Of a DNA stretch of 64,000 nt, positions 1-9,558 are shown in pieces. The stretch spans positions 62,001 through 126,000 of the forward strand of contig NZ_JALHLS010000007.1 in the NCBI RefSeq assembly GCF_022844445.1. Reading direction: 5' to 3'. Within the stretch, counting starts at the first letter, position 1. Each line of letters opens with the position of its first letter. The notes under the pieces were generated by a model. It saw only the letters and a program-made list of their open reading frames with translations, made no database searches and was not told the DNA's origin. The stretch is from Hyphomonas sp. (GTDB taxonomy: Bacteria; Pseudomonadota; Alphaproteobacteria; Caulobacterales; Hyphomonadaceae). The translations under genes were made by a program, and so were the position numbers.

Positions 1-3000
1 AGGTTGTAGGCGGCCGGGACAACCAGGAGGGCCACCGTCACGGCGGCAATCGCGCCGAAGAAGATGACGATGCCGATGGCAGTGCGCGTTTCGGCACCGG
101 CCCCGTGGGTGAAGATCAGAGGCAGGGCGCCGGCGGCCGTTGTCATCCCGGTCATCAGGATCGGACGGAATCGGGCGAGGGCGGCTTCCTTGAGCGCGAC
201 GTCGAATTCCTTGCCCTGGTCGCGCAGCTGGTTGGCGAACTCGACCACGAGAATCCCGTTCTTGGCCGCCAGTCCCACGAGCATGATAAGACCGATCTGG
301 GTATAGATATTCAACGTCTGGCCGGTCAGCCACAGGCCCATCATGCCGCCGGCGAGCGTCGCCGGCACGCACAGCATGATGATCAGCGGGTGGACCCAGC
401 TTTCGAACTGCGCAGCGAGTACGAGGAAGACGATCAGAAGGCCGAGGCCGAAGACGAAGAGGATGGACGAGCCGGCGGAGCGGAACTCGAGCGACTGGCC
501 CTTGAAGTCGATCTGGGCTTCCTCCGGCAGCACGTCCCGGGCGACCCGCTCCATCCCATCAAGAGCGGCGCCGAGGTTCACGCCGGGCGCGAGGTTGGCA
601 TCAATGGTGATGGCGCGTACGCGGTTGTACCGGTTCAGCGTCGGGCTGTCGGCGAACGGCACGATGGTGACGACGCTGGCGAGGGGGACGAGTTCGCCGG
701 AGCGGGCTGAGCGCACATAGATGTTCTGGACGTCGTTGGGTGTCGACTGTTCCGAACGCAGGCCCTCGAGGATGACGTCATACTCTTCGCCATTGTCGAT
801 ATAGGTCGTCACCCGGCGCGAGCCGAGCATGGTCTGCAGGGTCGATCCGATTTCGGAGACGGTCACGCCGAGGTCGGAGGCACGCTGGTAATTGATCTGT
901 ATCCGGTACTGCGGCTGGGTTTCCTTATAGTCCCAGTCGACGTCTGTGATGCCGGGATTGTTCGCTTCGAGAGCCGCGACGAAGGTGTCGCGCCATTCCA
1001 CGACCTGTTCGTAGGAGGGGCCGCCGATGACGAACTGGACCGGCTTGCCGCCGCCGCCGGCAAGGCCCTGGCGCATGATCGCGAAGGCGCGGATGCCGGG
1101 CAGGTCGGAGAGCTTGCCGTTGATCTCGTTGATCACCTCATCGGCAGGGCGCCGGTCGCCCCATTCGGCCAGCACGGCGACGACGTTGCCCTGGTTGTAG
1201 GCATTGGAGCCAAAGCCCGGGGCGCGGACGAGCAGTCGGCTGATCTCGCCGGATTCCGTATACGGAAGGAGGCGCCGCTCTATCTCGTCGAGGTATTTCG
1301 ACATGTACTCGAAGGAGGCGCCTTCCGGGCCTCGCACGGTCACGAAGAAGCTGCCACGGTCCTCGCGCGGCGTGTATTCCTGTCCGAGCGTCTGGAACAG
1401 GAACCAGATCGATCCAAAGGCGGCGAGGAGGCCGGCGATCAGGAAGATCGGCGATTTGACCACGAGATCGAAGATCTTGCTGTAGAGCCACTTGATCCGG
1501 TCAAATACACTGTCGATCAGGTTGGGGATGACGGCCAAGGGACCCTTGCGCGATTCGCCGTGGGGTTTCAGGATCTTGGAGGCCAGCATCGGCGACAGGG
1601 TCAGCGCGACGAATCCGGAGATGGCGACAGAACCCGCAATGGCGACCGCAAACTCGGTGAACAGGCGCCCGGTATTGCCCTGCATGAACGTGATCGGGAT
1701 GAACACGGCCATGAGCACGAGCGTGGTGGCGACAACGGCAAAGCCGACCTGGCGCGTGCCGTTATAGGCGGCGACGAGCGGCGTTTCACCGAGCTCTTCC
1801 ATGCGCCGGTGGATGTTTTCGAGCACCACGATGGCGTCGTCCACGATCAGCCCGATGGCGAGCACGAGCGCAAGCAGCGTGAGGAGGTTCAGCGACAGGC
1901 CGAGCACGAGCAGGATGATGAACGTGCCGATCACCGAGACCGGCACGGTGACAGCCGGGATCAGCGTGGAGCGGAAACTGCCGAGGAAAAGGAAGATGAT
2001 GACGGTAACGAGGGCCACAGCGATGCCGAGCGTCAGCCAGACTTCCCGGATTGAGGCTTCGATGAAGACCGAGCTGTCGAAGGCGCGGTAGATCTGCATG
2101 CCGTCCGGCAAGGTGGTGTTGAGTTCGTCAGCGAGATCCTTGGCGGCCTGCGCAACATCCACGGTATTGGCGGTGGACTGCTTGACGATGCCGAGGCCGA
2201 CCATTGGCTGGCCATTGCCGCGGAAGGTCGTGCGATCATCCACGGTGCCGCGCTCGACACGGGCAACGTCGCCGAGACGGACGAGATAGCCTTCGCCCTG
2301 GGCGATCACGAGGCCGGCAAAGTCGTCCACCGTGCGGAAGGCGCGGTCGATGCGCATCGTATAATAAAGGTCGCCGGCTTCGAGGTTGCCGGCAGGCGCC
2401 TCGATGTTTTCGGAGCGCAGCGCGCGCTCGATGTCGGCGGCGACGAGGCCGCGCGCGGCAAGGGCGCGCCGGTCGATCCAGACCCGCATGGCATAGTCGC
2501 GCGCGCCGCCCACCTGGACGCGGGCAACGCCGTCCAGTGAGGAGAAGCGGTCAACGAGGTAGCGGTTGGCATAATCGGTGAGTTCCGGTGTCGCGAGCTT
2601 TTCGCTGGCGAGGTTCATCCAGAGAATCACGTCATCATCGGCGTCGGCCTTCTCGACTTCCGGCGGGTCGGCTTCGTCGGGCAGCAGGTCTACGATGCCG
2701 GACACGCGGTCGCGCACGTCGTTGGCGGCCGATTCAATATCCCGGTCGACACGGAATTCGATCGAGATGTTGGAGCGGCCGTCGGAAGAACGCGAGTTGA
2801 TGAAGCGCACGCCTTCGACACCGGCGATGCGGTCTTCGATGATCTGGGTGATGCGCGTCTCGATAACCGAGGCTGAGGCGCCCGGATAATTGGTCGAGAT
2901 CGAGACCACCGGGGGATCGATGTCCGGATACTCGCGCAGGGCAAGGCGTGTGAAAGACACGAGCCCGAACACGATGATGATCAGCGCAAGGACCGATGCG

Positions 3001-3038
3001 AAGACCGGCCGCTTGATCGAGGTATCCGACAACAGCAT
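1..3038 (-). CDS. RND-family efflux pump inner-membrane subunit (AcrB/MexF type), 3' end cut by window edge
   Basis: Translating the minus strand from ATG at 3038 gives MLLSDTSIKRPVFASVLALI, the usual RND N-terminus, followed by about 1012 residues without a stop. The family is about 1020-1050 aa, so only the last few residues are outside the window. The fourth-helix proton-relay region reads LAIGLIVDDAIVVLENI, with both aspartates present. Such pumps export drugs or other amphiphiles by proton antiport as trimers in the inner membrane. The start lies 6 nt past the adaptor stop, so outer membrane factor, adaptor and pump form one operon in that order. Substrate cannot be told from sequence. 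The frame is missing from the ORF track but is the real one; the track entries here are shadows. Confidence 0.95.
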   Translation of the reverse strand, partial: MLLSDTSIKRPVFASVLALIIIVFGLVSFTRLALREYPDIDPPVVSISTNYPGASASVIETRITQIIEDRIAGVEGVRFINSRSSDGRSNISIEFRVDRDIESAANDVRDRVSGIVDLLPDEADPPEVEKADADDDVILWMNLASEKLATPELTDYANRYLVDRFSSLDGVARVQVGGARDYAMRVWIDRRALAARGLVAADIERALRSENIEAPAGNLEAGDLYYTMRIDRAFRTVDDFAGLVIAQGEGYLVRLGDVARVERGTVDDRTTFRGNGQPMVGLGIVKQSTANTVDVAQAAKDLADELNTTLPDGMQIYRAFDSSVFIEASIREVWLTLGIAVALVTVIIFLFLGSFRSTLIPAVTVPVSVIGTFIILLVLGLSLNLLTLLALVLAIGLIVDDAIVVLENIHRRMEELGETPLVAAYNGTRQVGFAVVATTLVLMAVFIPITFMQGNTGRLFTEFAVAIAGSVAISGFVALTLSPMLASKILKPHGESRKGPLAVIPNLIDSVFDRIKWLYSKIFDLVVKSPIFLIAGLLAAFGSIWFLFQTLGQEYTPREDRGSFFVTVRGPEGASFEYMSKYLDEIERRLLPYTESGEISRLLVRAPGFGSNAYNQGNVVAVLAEWGDRRPADEVINEINGKLSDLPGIRAFAIMRQGLAGGGGKPVQFVIGGPSYEQVVEWRDTFVAALEANNPGITDVDWDYKETQPQYRIQINYQRASDLGVTVSEIGSTLQTMLGSRRVTTYIDNGEEYDVILEGLRSEQSTPNDVQNIYVRSARSGELVPLASVVTIVPFADSPTLNRYNRVRAITIDANLAPGVNLGAALDGMERVARDVLPEEAQIDFKGQSLEFRSAGSSILFVFGLGLLIVFLVLAAQFESWVHPLIIMLCVPATLAGGMMGLWLTGQTLNIYTQIGLIMLVGLAAKNGILVVEFANQLRDQGKEFDVALKEAALARFRPILMTGMTTAAGALPLIFTHGAGAETRTAIGIVIFFGAIAAVTVALLVVPAAYN

Positions 3039-3044
3039 GGCGGC

Positions 3045-4226
3045 CTACTCCCGGTTTGCCGCAGACGGCTCTCCGCCTCCGCCTGGTGACCCTGCCAGTG
3101 ATGGCTTGAGGACAGCTTCGTCCTGTAGCTTGATCGGGGCGCCTTCGCGCAGGCGCAGGGCGCCTTCGGTGACGACCCGCTGATCTGGCCCGAGGCCGCT
3201 CAGCACTTCGACGCGGCCGTTCTGGCGCAGGCCAACATCGATCTTCACGCGGTTGGCCACCGGTCCCTGGTCGCCGTCAGCGACGACCCAGACATAGGTG
3301 TCCGGGCCCAGCGGCGTCAGCGCGCCTTCCGGCACGGAGAGCGCTTCGCGCGGCTCGGCCAGCAATGTGACGGCCGCGAACATGCCGGCTTTCAGGAGCC
3401 CGTCATCGTTGGGGATCATCGCGCGCACACGGACCGACCGGGTGACGGGGTCAATGGTGTTGTTGATACTGTCGACGATGCCCTTGAAGGTGCGACCCGG
3501 GATGTCGGCCGAGCGGGCTTCGATTTCAAGGCCGGGCTGGAGGCTTGTTAGGAAGATCGACGGTACCGCAAAATCGAGACGCATGACGCTGTCGTCGATC
3601 AGGGTGGCCACGACATCGCCCGGGCGTATGAGAGAGCCGACGGAGACCTTGCGGAAGCCGAGCACGCCGTCGAACGGGGCAACCAGGACGCGGTCGCGCT
3701 GGCGCGACTGGACCGCGCGCAGCTGGGCCGCCGCGGCGTTGGCATTGCGGCGGGCGACATCGAGTTCGGCCTGTGAGACGGCGCCCTGCGCCGTCAACGG
3801 CTCCAGCCGGGCGAGTTCCTGATTGGCCTGGGCGAGTTCGGCTTCGGCGCCTTCAACGAGCGCGGTCTGCTCGCGCTGGGCCAGCGAGACAAGCGTCTTG
3901 CCCGCTTTTACGCGCTCGCCATCCTCGAAATAGACGGCGGTGACGCGGTCGGATGCGGAGAGCGTCAGGTCGGCACGTTCGTTGGCTTCCAGCGTACCGA
4001 TGGCTTCGACGCGGTTGGCGAACATCTCGGTACGGACGGGTTCGGCGAATACGCTGGCCGGGGGCGGTCCGCCGCCGCCCGCGCCGGGGCCGCGGGCCGC
4101 AACGACCGTGTCATGCTGTGTCAGCGCGGGGATCCCGTAGAAGTAGCCCGCTGCGCCGAGGAGGCCCAGAACGGAGACAACGCCCAAGCCGCGCATGATG
4201 GAGCCTGCGAGTGTGCTCTTCGTCAT
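3045..4226 (-). CDS. RND efflux periplasmic adaptor (membrane fusion protein, HlyD/AcrA family)
   Basis: The 393-aa protein has an N-terminal membrane anchor (VVSVLGLLGAAGYFYGIPAL), then the biotinyl-lipoyl and alpha-hairpin layout of MFPs: an ERADLTLSASDRVTAVYFEDG segment, a coiled hairpin rich in Q/A/E (EGAEAELAQANQELARL), the return lipoyl half (DRVLVAPFDGVLGFRKVSVG) and a C-terminal beta-barrel region. It bridges the inner-membrane pump and the outer-membrane channel in the periplasm. Its ATG overlaps the stop of the upstream OMF gene by 4 nt (ATGA) and its stop is 6 nt from the pump start, which indicates translational coupling. A Gly/Pro-rich linker (GPGAGGGGPPPAS) follows the anchor. 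Confidence 0.95.
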   Translation of the reverse strand: MTKSTLAGSIMRGLGVVSVLGLLGAAGYFYGIPALTQHDTVVAARGPGAGGGGPPPASVFAEPVRTEMFANRVEAIGTLEANERADLTLSASDRVTAVYFEDGERVKAGKTLVSLAQREQTALVEGAEAELAQANQELARLEPLTAQGAVSQAELDVARRNANAAAAQLRAVQSRQRDRVLVAPFDGVLGFRKVSVGSLIRPGDVVATLIDDSVMRLDFAVPSIFLTSLQPGLEIEARSADIPGRTFKGIVDSINNTIDPVTRSVRVRAMIPNDDGLLKAGMFAAVTLLAEPREALSVPEGALTPLGPDTYVWVVADGDQGPVANRVKIDVGLRQNGRVEVLSGLGPDQRVVTEGALRLREGAPIKLQDEAVLKPSLAGSPGGGGEPSAANRE

Positions 4227-5677
4227 GGATTTTCTTCCTGCTGCGCCCTGAAGGCGGCGAGTTCTTCGTCCGTCCAGATGCCGCCGAGGCTGCGATAGGC
4301 GCGGACGGCGCGGCGGGCGATTTCGGCTTCGTTGACGGCAAGCTGGTCTTCGGCTGACAGCAGGGTGCGTTGTGCGTCGAGCACATCGAGGGACGAGTCG
4401 AGGCCTTCCTGGAAGCGCATCCGGGCGAGTTCGAAGGAGCGGCGTGCGGCGGTGAGGGCGGCTTCCAGGTCGGCGCGGCGCTCGCGCTCGGTGAGGTAGT
4501 TCGACAGTGTCGTCTCGGTTTCGGAGAGCGCGTCGAGGACGGTCGCCTCATAGTCAGCGACAGTGCCGAGCGTGCGGGCATCGCTGACATCGATCTGGGC
4601 GTAGACGCGGCGCAGGTCCGGGCCGGCCCAGCTGATCGACGGGCCAAAGGAGAGGCCGATGGAGTCTTCGTTGAAGGCGACGCCGGTGTCGGAAATGATC
4701 CCGAGCAGGCTGGCATTGAGCGTGATGCGCGGGAAAAGGTTGGCGCGGGCCACGTCGCCAAGCGCCAGCGCAGCGCCGATGCGGGCTTCGGCGAGGCGCA
4801 CGTCGGGGCGGCGGCGCAGCATCTCTTCCGGCGCGCCGGCGGTCAGCGGCGCCGTGAGGCGCGGCACGCGGGCGATGCGGGTGCCGTCGAGACTGGCGGT
4901 CAGGGCCGGTTGGGTGGCGGCGGAGCCGGTCAGGGCAGCGAGACGATTGCGCGAGGCCGCAATGGTCGCCCGGAAGGTCGGCAGGGAGGAGAGGGTGGTG
5001 CGGTACTGCGTCTCGGAGCGGTTGAGGTCGAGTTCGTTGGCGCGGCCGTTGTCGAACAGCGTACGCACGAGATCGAGGCTCTCCTGCTGCGCCGCGGCGT
5101 TGGCCTCGGCGACAGCGAGGCGCGCCTCGGCGCTGCGCAGGTCGATATAGGCGAGGGCGGTTTCCGACGCGATGGAGACGGCCAAATCGCGGCGCAGTTC
5201 GCGGGCGGCGGTCTCGTCATACCGGGCCGCTTCGATGGCCGCGCCGATGCGCCCGAACGCGTCGAATTCCCAGCCGGAGGCAAGGCCGAAATCTGCGCCG
5301 GCTTCGAAATTGTCGGCGCCGCCAACCGGGCGGCTGGCGCTGGCGCTGGCGGAAGAGGAGAGGGTGGGACTGCGGCCGAGGAGGGCAAGGCGCAGCAGGG
5401 CTTCGGCTTCGGCAACGGAATAGTCGGCGCCGCGCAGCACGGGCGAGGCTGTCAGGGCGGCCTCGACGAGGCGCTGCAGCTCGGGATCGTCAAACCCGGT
5501 CCACCAATCCGCGCTTGGGGCGCCGCCGCCGGACAGGGACGGGAAGGCTGCGCCGGAATCGACCCTGGCCGCTGCAGTGACGGGCGCTTCCGGCACGCCG
5601 GCGCATGCTGCAGCCATGAGGGCGGCAAGCGCGATGCCCGCAAGGCGAGCCGGCCGGGTGGGAGAAAACGTTGTCAT
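4223..5677 (-). CDS. Outer membrane efflux lipoprotein, NodT/OprM family
   Basis: The 484-aa protein begins MTTFSPTRPARLAGIALAALMAAACAG, a lipoprotein signal peptide with lipobox MAAC. It then shows two repeated outer-membrane-efflux domains of the TolC/NodT type (for example SASRPVGGADNFEAGADFGLASGWEFDAFG, and later FGPSISWAGPDLRRVYAQIDVSDAR). It forms the trimeric channel for the RND pump encoded downstream. It is the first gene of the operon. The 190 bp upstream (5678-5867) hold no gene and presumably its promoter; no TetR or LysR regulator is adjacent, so regulation is not visible here. Confidence 0.94.
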   Translation of the reverse strand: MTTFSPTRPARLAGIALAALMAAACAGVPEAPVTAAARVDSGAAFPSLSGGGAPSADWWTGFDDPELQRLVEAALTASPVLRGADYSVAEAEALLRLALLGRSPTLSSSASASASRPVGGADNFEAGADFGLASGWEFDAFGRIGAAIEAARYDETAARELRRDLAVSIASETALAYIDLRSAEARLAVAEANAAAQQESLDLVRTLFDNGRANELDLNRSETQYRTTLSSLPTFRATIAASRNRLAALTGSAATQPALTASLDGTRIARVPRLTAPLTAGAPEEMLRRRPDVRLAEARIGAALALGDVARANLFPRITLNASLLGIISDTGVAFNEDSIGLSFGPSISWAGPDLRRVYAQIDVSDARTLGTVADYEATVLDALSETETTLSNYLTERERRADLEAALTAARRSFELARMRFQEGLDSSLDVLDAQRTLLSAEDQLAVNEAEIARRAVRAYRSLGGIWTDEELAAFRAQQEENP

Positions 5678-5867
5678 TTGCCTCGACAGATAGACGCAGA
5701 ACCTTACCGATCAAGCCAATGCACGGCCTGGGCCTGTTCAGCCCCTTTTTAGGAGCATAAACGCTTTCGGGGCGGAAGTCCGTCGGTTCGGGCCTGTTTA
5801 TTTTGCCGTCACTGTGATTTTCCCGCTGAAACAGGCGAATCCGGACTGTTTACGGGTTCGGGATGGA

Positions 5868-7313
5868 TCAGGCCGGGACTTCCTCGCCCCTGGCCAGGCG
5901 CGTGTTGCGGCGGGCAAAGAGCAAGTAGAGCACCAGTCCGGCGCCGTTCCAGATGAAGAAGTTCACCTGGGTGGATACGGGCAGGCTGACGAAGAGGTAG
6001 AGGCAGCCCGCAATGCAGCCTGCGCCGACCAGCGGCCAGAGCGGCGCCTTGAACAGGCGGGCGCGCTGCGGCTGCTGCACGCGAAGGACGATGAGACTGG
6101 CGCCCACGGCAATGAACGCCGCCAGCGTGCCCGCATTCGCCAGGGCAGCGAGTTCCCCGAGGCTGAAGAGGCCGGCAATCACCGCCATCAGGAGGGCAGT
6201 GACGGCGGTCATCAGCACCGGTGTGCCGCGCTTCTCGCTGACCCGGGCAAGGCGGCGGGGCAGCATGCCGTCCCGTGCCATGACGAAGAAGATGCGGCTC
6301 TGGCCGTACATGAAGGCGAGCAGCACCGTCGGCAGGGCGACGATGGCGGCGCCGGCGATGACGGTGGCGGCAAGGTCGCTGCCGAGGGTGCGGGCGATAT
6401 GGGCGAGGGGTTCGCCCGAGGCCGCAAATTCCAGGAACGGCATGGCACCGATCGCGGCAGCGGCGACGGCGAGGTAGATCAGGACGCAGACCAGCATCGA
6501 GCCAACGATACCGATGGTCAGGTCGCGTCCCGGGTTCTTCGTCTCCTCGGCGGCGGTGGAGACGGCGTCGAAGCCGTAGAAGGCGAAGAAGATGATGGCC
6601 GCGGCGGCCATCACGCCGACCGAGACAGCCTCGCCGTTCACGTTGATCTCGTTCTTGCCGAAGCCGTAAGGCATGAAGGGCGACAGGTTGGCCGGATCGA
6701 AGTGCGGCGCGGCGATGGCGACGAAAGCGGCGAGTGCGGCGACCTTTACGACCACGAGCACGGCATTGATGGTGGCGCTCTCGCGCATGCCGAACATGAG
6801 GAGGCCGGCAACGACGCCGACAATGCCGACGGCGGGCAGGTTGACGAGGCCAGGCGTGTCAGTGCCGAAAGGGCCGCTCGTGAGGTAGTCGGGCAGGCCC
6901 CAGCCGATGCTGTCCAGAAAGCCGTTGAAGTAGCCGGACCAGCCGACGGCCACCGCCGAGACGACGAGCGAATACTCGAGGATCAGGCTCCATCCGATGA
7001 TCCAGGCGAGGCCTTCGCCGAGGGCGGCGTAGCTGTAGGTATAGGCGCTCCCGGAGGCGGGGATCATCGTCGCGAGTTCAGCATAGGCGAGGGCCGCGAA
7101 GACGCAGACCCCGCCTGCGATCAGAAAGGACAGCATCACGGCCGGGCCGGCCTTGGCCGCGCCGACGCCGATCAGCGTATAGATGCCGGTGCCGACGATG
7201 GCGCCGACGCCGAGGGCGATCAGGTGCGGCCAGCTGAGCGTGGGCTTCAGGCGGGTGCCGTGCTCGAAGGTTGTGATCGTGTCGATCGACCGCCGCCGCG
7301 TGATGAATGACAT
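5868..7313 (-). CDS. APC-family amino acid permease (cationic amino acid transporter type)
   Basis: The 481-aa protein is strongly hydrophobic with about 12 predicted membrane spans. It starts with the APC hallmark LIALGVGAIVGTGIYTLIGVGAAKAGPAVMLSF, in which the GxGIVGTGIY-type motif forms the unwound helix 1, and continues with LAYAELATMIPASGSAYTYSYAALGE. This matches bacterial relatives of eukaryotic cationic amino acid transporters (YfnA/CAT group). It would import amino acids across the inner membrane. The substrate is not determinable. It is transcribed alone on the minus strand, 87 bp beyond the SDR gene stop. Confidence 0.93.
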   Translation of the reverse strand: MSFITRRRSIDTITTFEHGTRLKPTLSWPHLIALGVGAIVGTGIYTLIGVGAAKAGPAVMLSFLIAGGVCVFAALAYAELATMIPASGSAYTYSYAALGEGLAWIIGWSLILEYSLVVSAVAVGWSGYFNGFLDSIGWGLPDYLTSGPFGTDTPGLVNLPAVGIVGVVAGLLMFGMRESATINAVLVVVKVAALAAFVAIAAPHFDPANLSPFMPYGFGKNEINVNGEAVSVGVMAAAAIIFFAFYGFDAVSTAAEETKNPGRDLTIGIVGSMLVCVLIYLAVAAAAIGAMPFLEFAASGEPLAHIARTLGSDLAATVIAGAAIVALPTVLLAFMYGQSRIFFVMARDGMLPRRLARVSEKRGTPVLMTAVTALLMAVIAGLFSLGELAALANAGTLAAFIAVGASLIVLRVQQPQRARLFKAPLWPLVGAGCIAGCLYLFVSLPVSTQVNFFIWNGAGLVLYLLFARRNTRLARGEEVPA

Positions 7314-7400
7314 GCGCTTTGTTCCCCGCCGCCCGTGGCTGGCGCCACCTTAGTGTGGCGCCGCCGGATGGGAACTCTGTTTCTCGGGCCTGCCGAACCC

Positions 7401-8171
7401 CTAGAAGTTGACGCGGCTCGAGACGGCGCCGTCAACGACCAGGTTGGAGCCGGTCGTGTAGCTGGAGCGGGGCGAGGCGAGGAAGACGGCGGCGTCCGCA
7501 ATCTCCTGGGCCGTCGCGCAGCGGCCGGTGGGGTTGCGGGCGTTGGCCGCGGCGAAGAAGTCCGGCGCGTTCTTTTTCACCGTGTCCCAGACGCCGCCTT
7601 CGAAGAAGACCATGCCGGGGGAGACCACGTTCACGCGGATGCGCGCCTTGGCGTACTGGCGGGCGAGGCCCTTGGCCATGTGAATGAGCGCGGCCTTGAT
7701 CGGGCCGTAACTGTCAGCGCGGTCGGCCTGCGCGGCGGAAACCGAGGAGATGATGACGAAAGCCGCATCGCCCGAGGCTTCGGCGCCCTTGGCGAGAAGG
7801 GGCTGGGCGGCCTCGAAGGCATTGACGGCAGCGAGCACGTCGAGCTTGAAGTTCTGCTCCCAGGCGGCGACATCATTGCCCTGCGCCATGGCGCCGGCAT
7901 TGGAGATCAGAAGGTCCAGCCCCCCCAGCTCGCCGGCAGCGGACTTGATCCAGGCTTGCAGGGCAGGGCCGTCTGTAACGTCCACCGAAGCGCCCGTGGC
8001 TTTTACGCCGAGGGCTTTGAGCTCTGCCACGGCCGCCGCGACCTGATCTGCATTGCGCGCGCAGACGCCGACATTCGCGCCCTCTTTTGCGAGCGTGTCG
8101 GCGATGGCGCGGCCGATACCGCGCGTGCCGCCGAGGATGAGGGCGTTCTTGCCCTTGAGCTGGAGATCCAT
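7401..8171 (-). CDS. Short-chain dehydrogenase/reductase (SDR family oxidoreductase)
   Basis: I start at 8171 (MDLQLKGKNALILGGTRGIG) because GGAAGGAAA lies just upstream; the ORF-track start adds 12 atypical residues. The resulting 256-aa length is normal for classical SDRs. Visible motifs are the nucleotide-binding GGTRGIGRAIA, the NAG motif (LISNAGAMAQG), the catalytic serine region SSVSAAQ and the catalytic YGPIK (YxxxK). The substrate is unknown; SDRs of this kind reduce or oxidise carbonyl/hydroxyl groups with NAD(P)(H) in the cytosol. The C-terminus SSYTTGSNLVVDGAVSSRVNF is the usual substrate-loop/Gly-Asp-G ending. Upstream is a divergent region shared with the histidine kinase gene. 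Confidence 0.93.
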   Translation of the reverse strand: MDLQLKGKNALILGGTRGIGRAIADTLAKEGANVGVCARNADQVAAAVAELKALGVKATGASVDVTDGPALQAWIKSAAGELGGLDLLISNAGAMAQGNDVAAWEQNFKLDVLAAVNAFEAAQPLLAKGAEASGDAAFVIISSVSAAQADRADSYGPIKAALIHMAKGLARQYAKARIRVNVVSPGMVFFEGGVWDTVKKNAPDFFAAANARNPTGRCATAQEIADAAVFLASPRSSYTTGSNLVVDGAVSSRVNF

Positions 8172-8372
8172 GGATGTCGTTTCCTTCCTGTTTTTGTGAT
8201 GGCCCATTCTGGAGGTAAACGGCGGCGAGTCCAGTCAGGCGCCCCGGCGAGGGATCTGGGCGCGCCGCTTTGAGGCACTTGGGCGCAGCCAACGGTCTCG
8301 TCCCATTTAACATGCCGGGTTCCGCGGGTAGCATGATAGCCTGAGAGGAACATCTGGCATTCCGCCAAGATC

Positions 8373-8429
8373 ACCGGCATTTCAGCCGGTAGCGGGCTCA
8401 TGCAATGAGCCCTCGGACCTTGAGGGTCT
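8373..8429 (+). promoter_or_regulatory. Three consecutive hairpins in the leader of the histidine kinase gene
   Basis: Three stems follow each other directly before the ATG at 8434: ACCGGC-ATTTCA-GCCGGT (8373-8390), GGGCTCAT-GCA-ATGAGCCC (8394-8412, a perfect 8-bp stem) and GGACC-TTGAG-GGTCT (8415-8429, one G-U pair). The third contains the Shine-Dalgarno-like GAGGG that serves the kinase start. The sequence and pairing are seen directly; a regulatory role such as RBS masking is inference. The 5' part of the 8172-8433 gap shows nothing else I can name. Confidence 0.4.
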
Positions 8430-8433
8430 GACC

Positions 8434-9486
8434 ATGGAACAGATCCCGACCGAGCAAATGGAAGCTGCGAGCACGCTGGCTGTTGTCGTCTCGTCGAACG
8501 AACCGCTGCTCCTTCTTTCAGAGGACCAGAAAGTGATCGCGGCGAGCGCGTCCTTCTGCCGGGCTTTCGACATCGATTCCAGGAACGTAACCCGCAAGCA
8601 CGTCCGGGAACTTGGAAACGGGGAGTGGGACATGCCGAATCTGGCCTCGCTTCTGGCAGCGACCGCGTCGGGCAGTGCGCAGATCGAAGCGTATGAGATC
8701 GACCTGCGCAGACCTGGCCAGGGCGTGCGCAATCTCATCGTTAATGCGCGGACACTGGACGATGGCGACAGGAGCCGCGTCCGGGTGCTGATGGCGGTCA
8801 ACGACGTGACGGAGGCGCGCGCCGAGGCGCGGATGAAGGATGAACTTGTCCGCAGGAATGCGATCCTGTTGCAGGAAGTCCAGCACCGCGTGGCCAACAG
8901 CCTGCAGATCATTGCGAGCGTGCTGATGCAGAGCGCGCGCCGGGTGCAGTCTGAGGAGGTGCGCGGGCATCTCAGGAATGCCCATAGCCGCGTCATGTCG
9001 ATCGCGGCGCTGCAACGCCAGCTCTCGACAACGAAGAGCGGGCCTGTGGACCTGCGCGCTTACCTGACGCAGCTGGCCCAGAGCCTGGGCGCCTCGATGA
9101 TCGAGGACCCCGACAAGCTCTCGATCTCGGTCAATGTCGACGACAGTACGGTCGGCCCGGATGTCTCTGTCAGCTTGGGTCTGATCGTCACGGAGCTGGT
9201 GATCAACGCCCTGAAACATGCCTTTCCCGACCAGCCCTCCGGCGTGATCCTGATCGATTATCACGCGGCAGGGGATGACTGGACCCTGTCGGTGACCGAC
9301 AACGGCATCGGCATGCCGGAAGGCAAGGATGCGCCGAAGGCAGGCCTTGGAACAGGCATCGTCGAAGCGTTGTCAAAGAATCTGCTGGGCGAGATCGAAG
9401 TAAGCAATGCCGGTCCCGGCACGGCGGTGACGATCCGGCACCGCGAGAATGCAAATAGCAAAAACATGCTTTCTGACGCAGTCTAG
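8434..9486 (+). CDS. Sensor histidine kinase, HisKA_2/HWE-like, soluble
   Basis: The 350-aa protein has an N-terminal PAS-like sensing region (about 15-125, no transmembrane segment). The dimerisation/phosphoacceptor segment reads LLQEVQHRVANSLQIIASVL, with the acceptor His near residue 151, typical of the HisKA_2 group. The HATPase domain shows LIVTELVINALKHAFP (N box), DNGIGMP (G1) and GLGTGIVEAL (G2). It would autophosphorylate in response to a cytosolic cue. A single-domain response regulator follows 72 bp downstream and is the obvious partner. In alphaproteobacteria this kinase class often feeds the general stress response, but PhyR, NepR and EcfG are not in the window. Confidence 0.92.
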   Translation: MEQIPTEQMEAASTLAVVVSSNEPLLLLSEDQKVIAASASFCRAFDIDSRNVTRKHVRELGNGEWDMPNLASLLAATASGSAQIEAYEIDLRRPGQGVRNLIVNARTLDDGDRSRVRVLMAVNDVTEARAEARMKDELVRRNAILLQEVQHRVANSLQIIASVLMQSARRVQSEEVRGHLRNAHSRVMSIAALQRQLSTTKSGPVDLRAYLTQLAQSLGASMIEDPDKLSISVNVDDSTVGPDVSVSLGLIVTELVINALKHAFPDQPSGVILIDYHAAGDDWTLSVTDNGIGMPEGKDAPKAGLGTGIVEALSKNLLGEIEVSNAGPGTAVTIRHRENANSKNMLSDAV

Positions 9487-9510
9487 GAACCGTATGACTT
9501 CTGAAACGCT
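9486..9510 (+). promoter_or_regulatory. Weak EcfG-type promoter candidate before the response regulator
   Basis: GGAAC at 9486-9490 is followed after 16 nt by CGCT, resembling the alphaproteobacterial general-stress promoter GGAAC-N16/17-CGTT with one mismatch. It overlaps the kinase stop codon and sits about 50 nt before the regulator start. Given one mismatch, this may be chance. Confidence 0.25.
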
Positions 9511-9558
9511 ATTCCTTCTTAGACTTCTGAGAAACTTTATCCGTGACCGGAATATTCC

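Noticed and set aside
4370-7310. Long + strand ORFs 4370-5752 and 5814-7310
   Set aside because: Antisense shadows of the outer membrane efflux and permease genes, which have clear family motifs.
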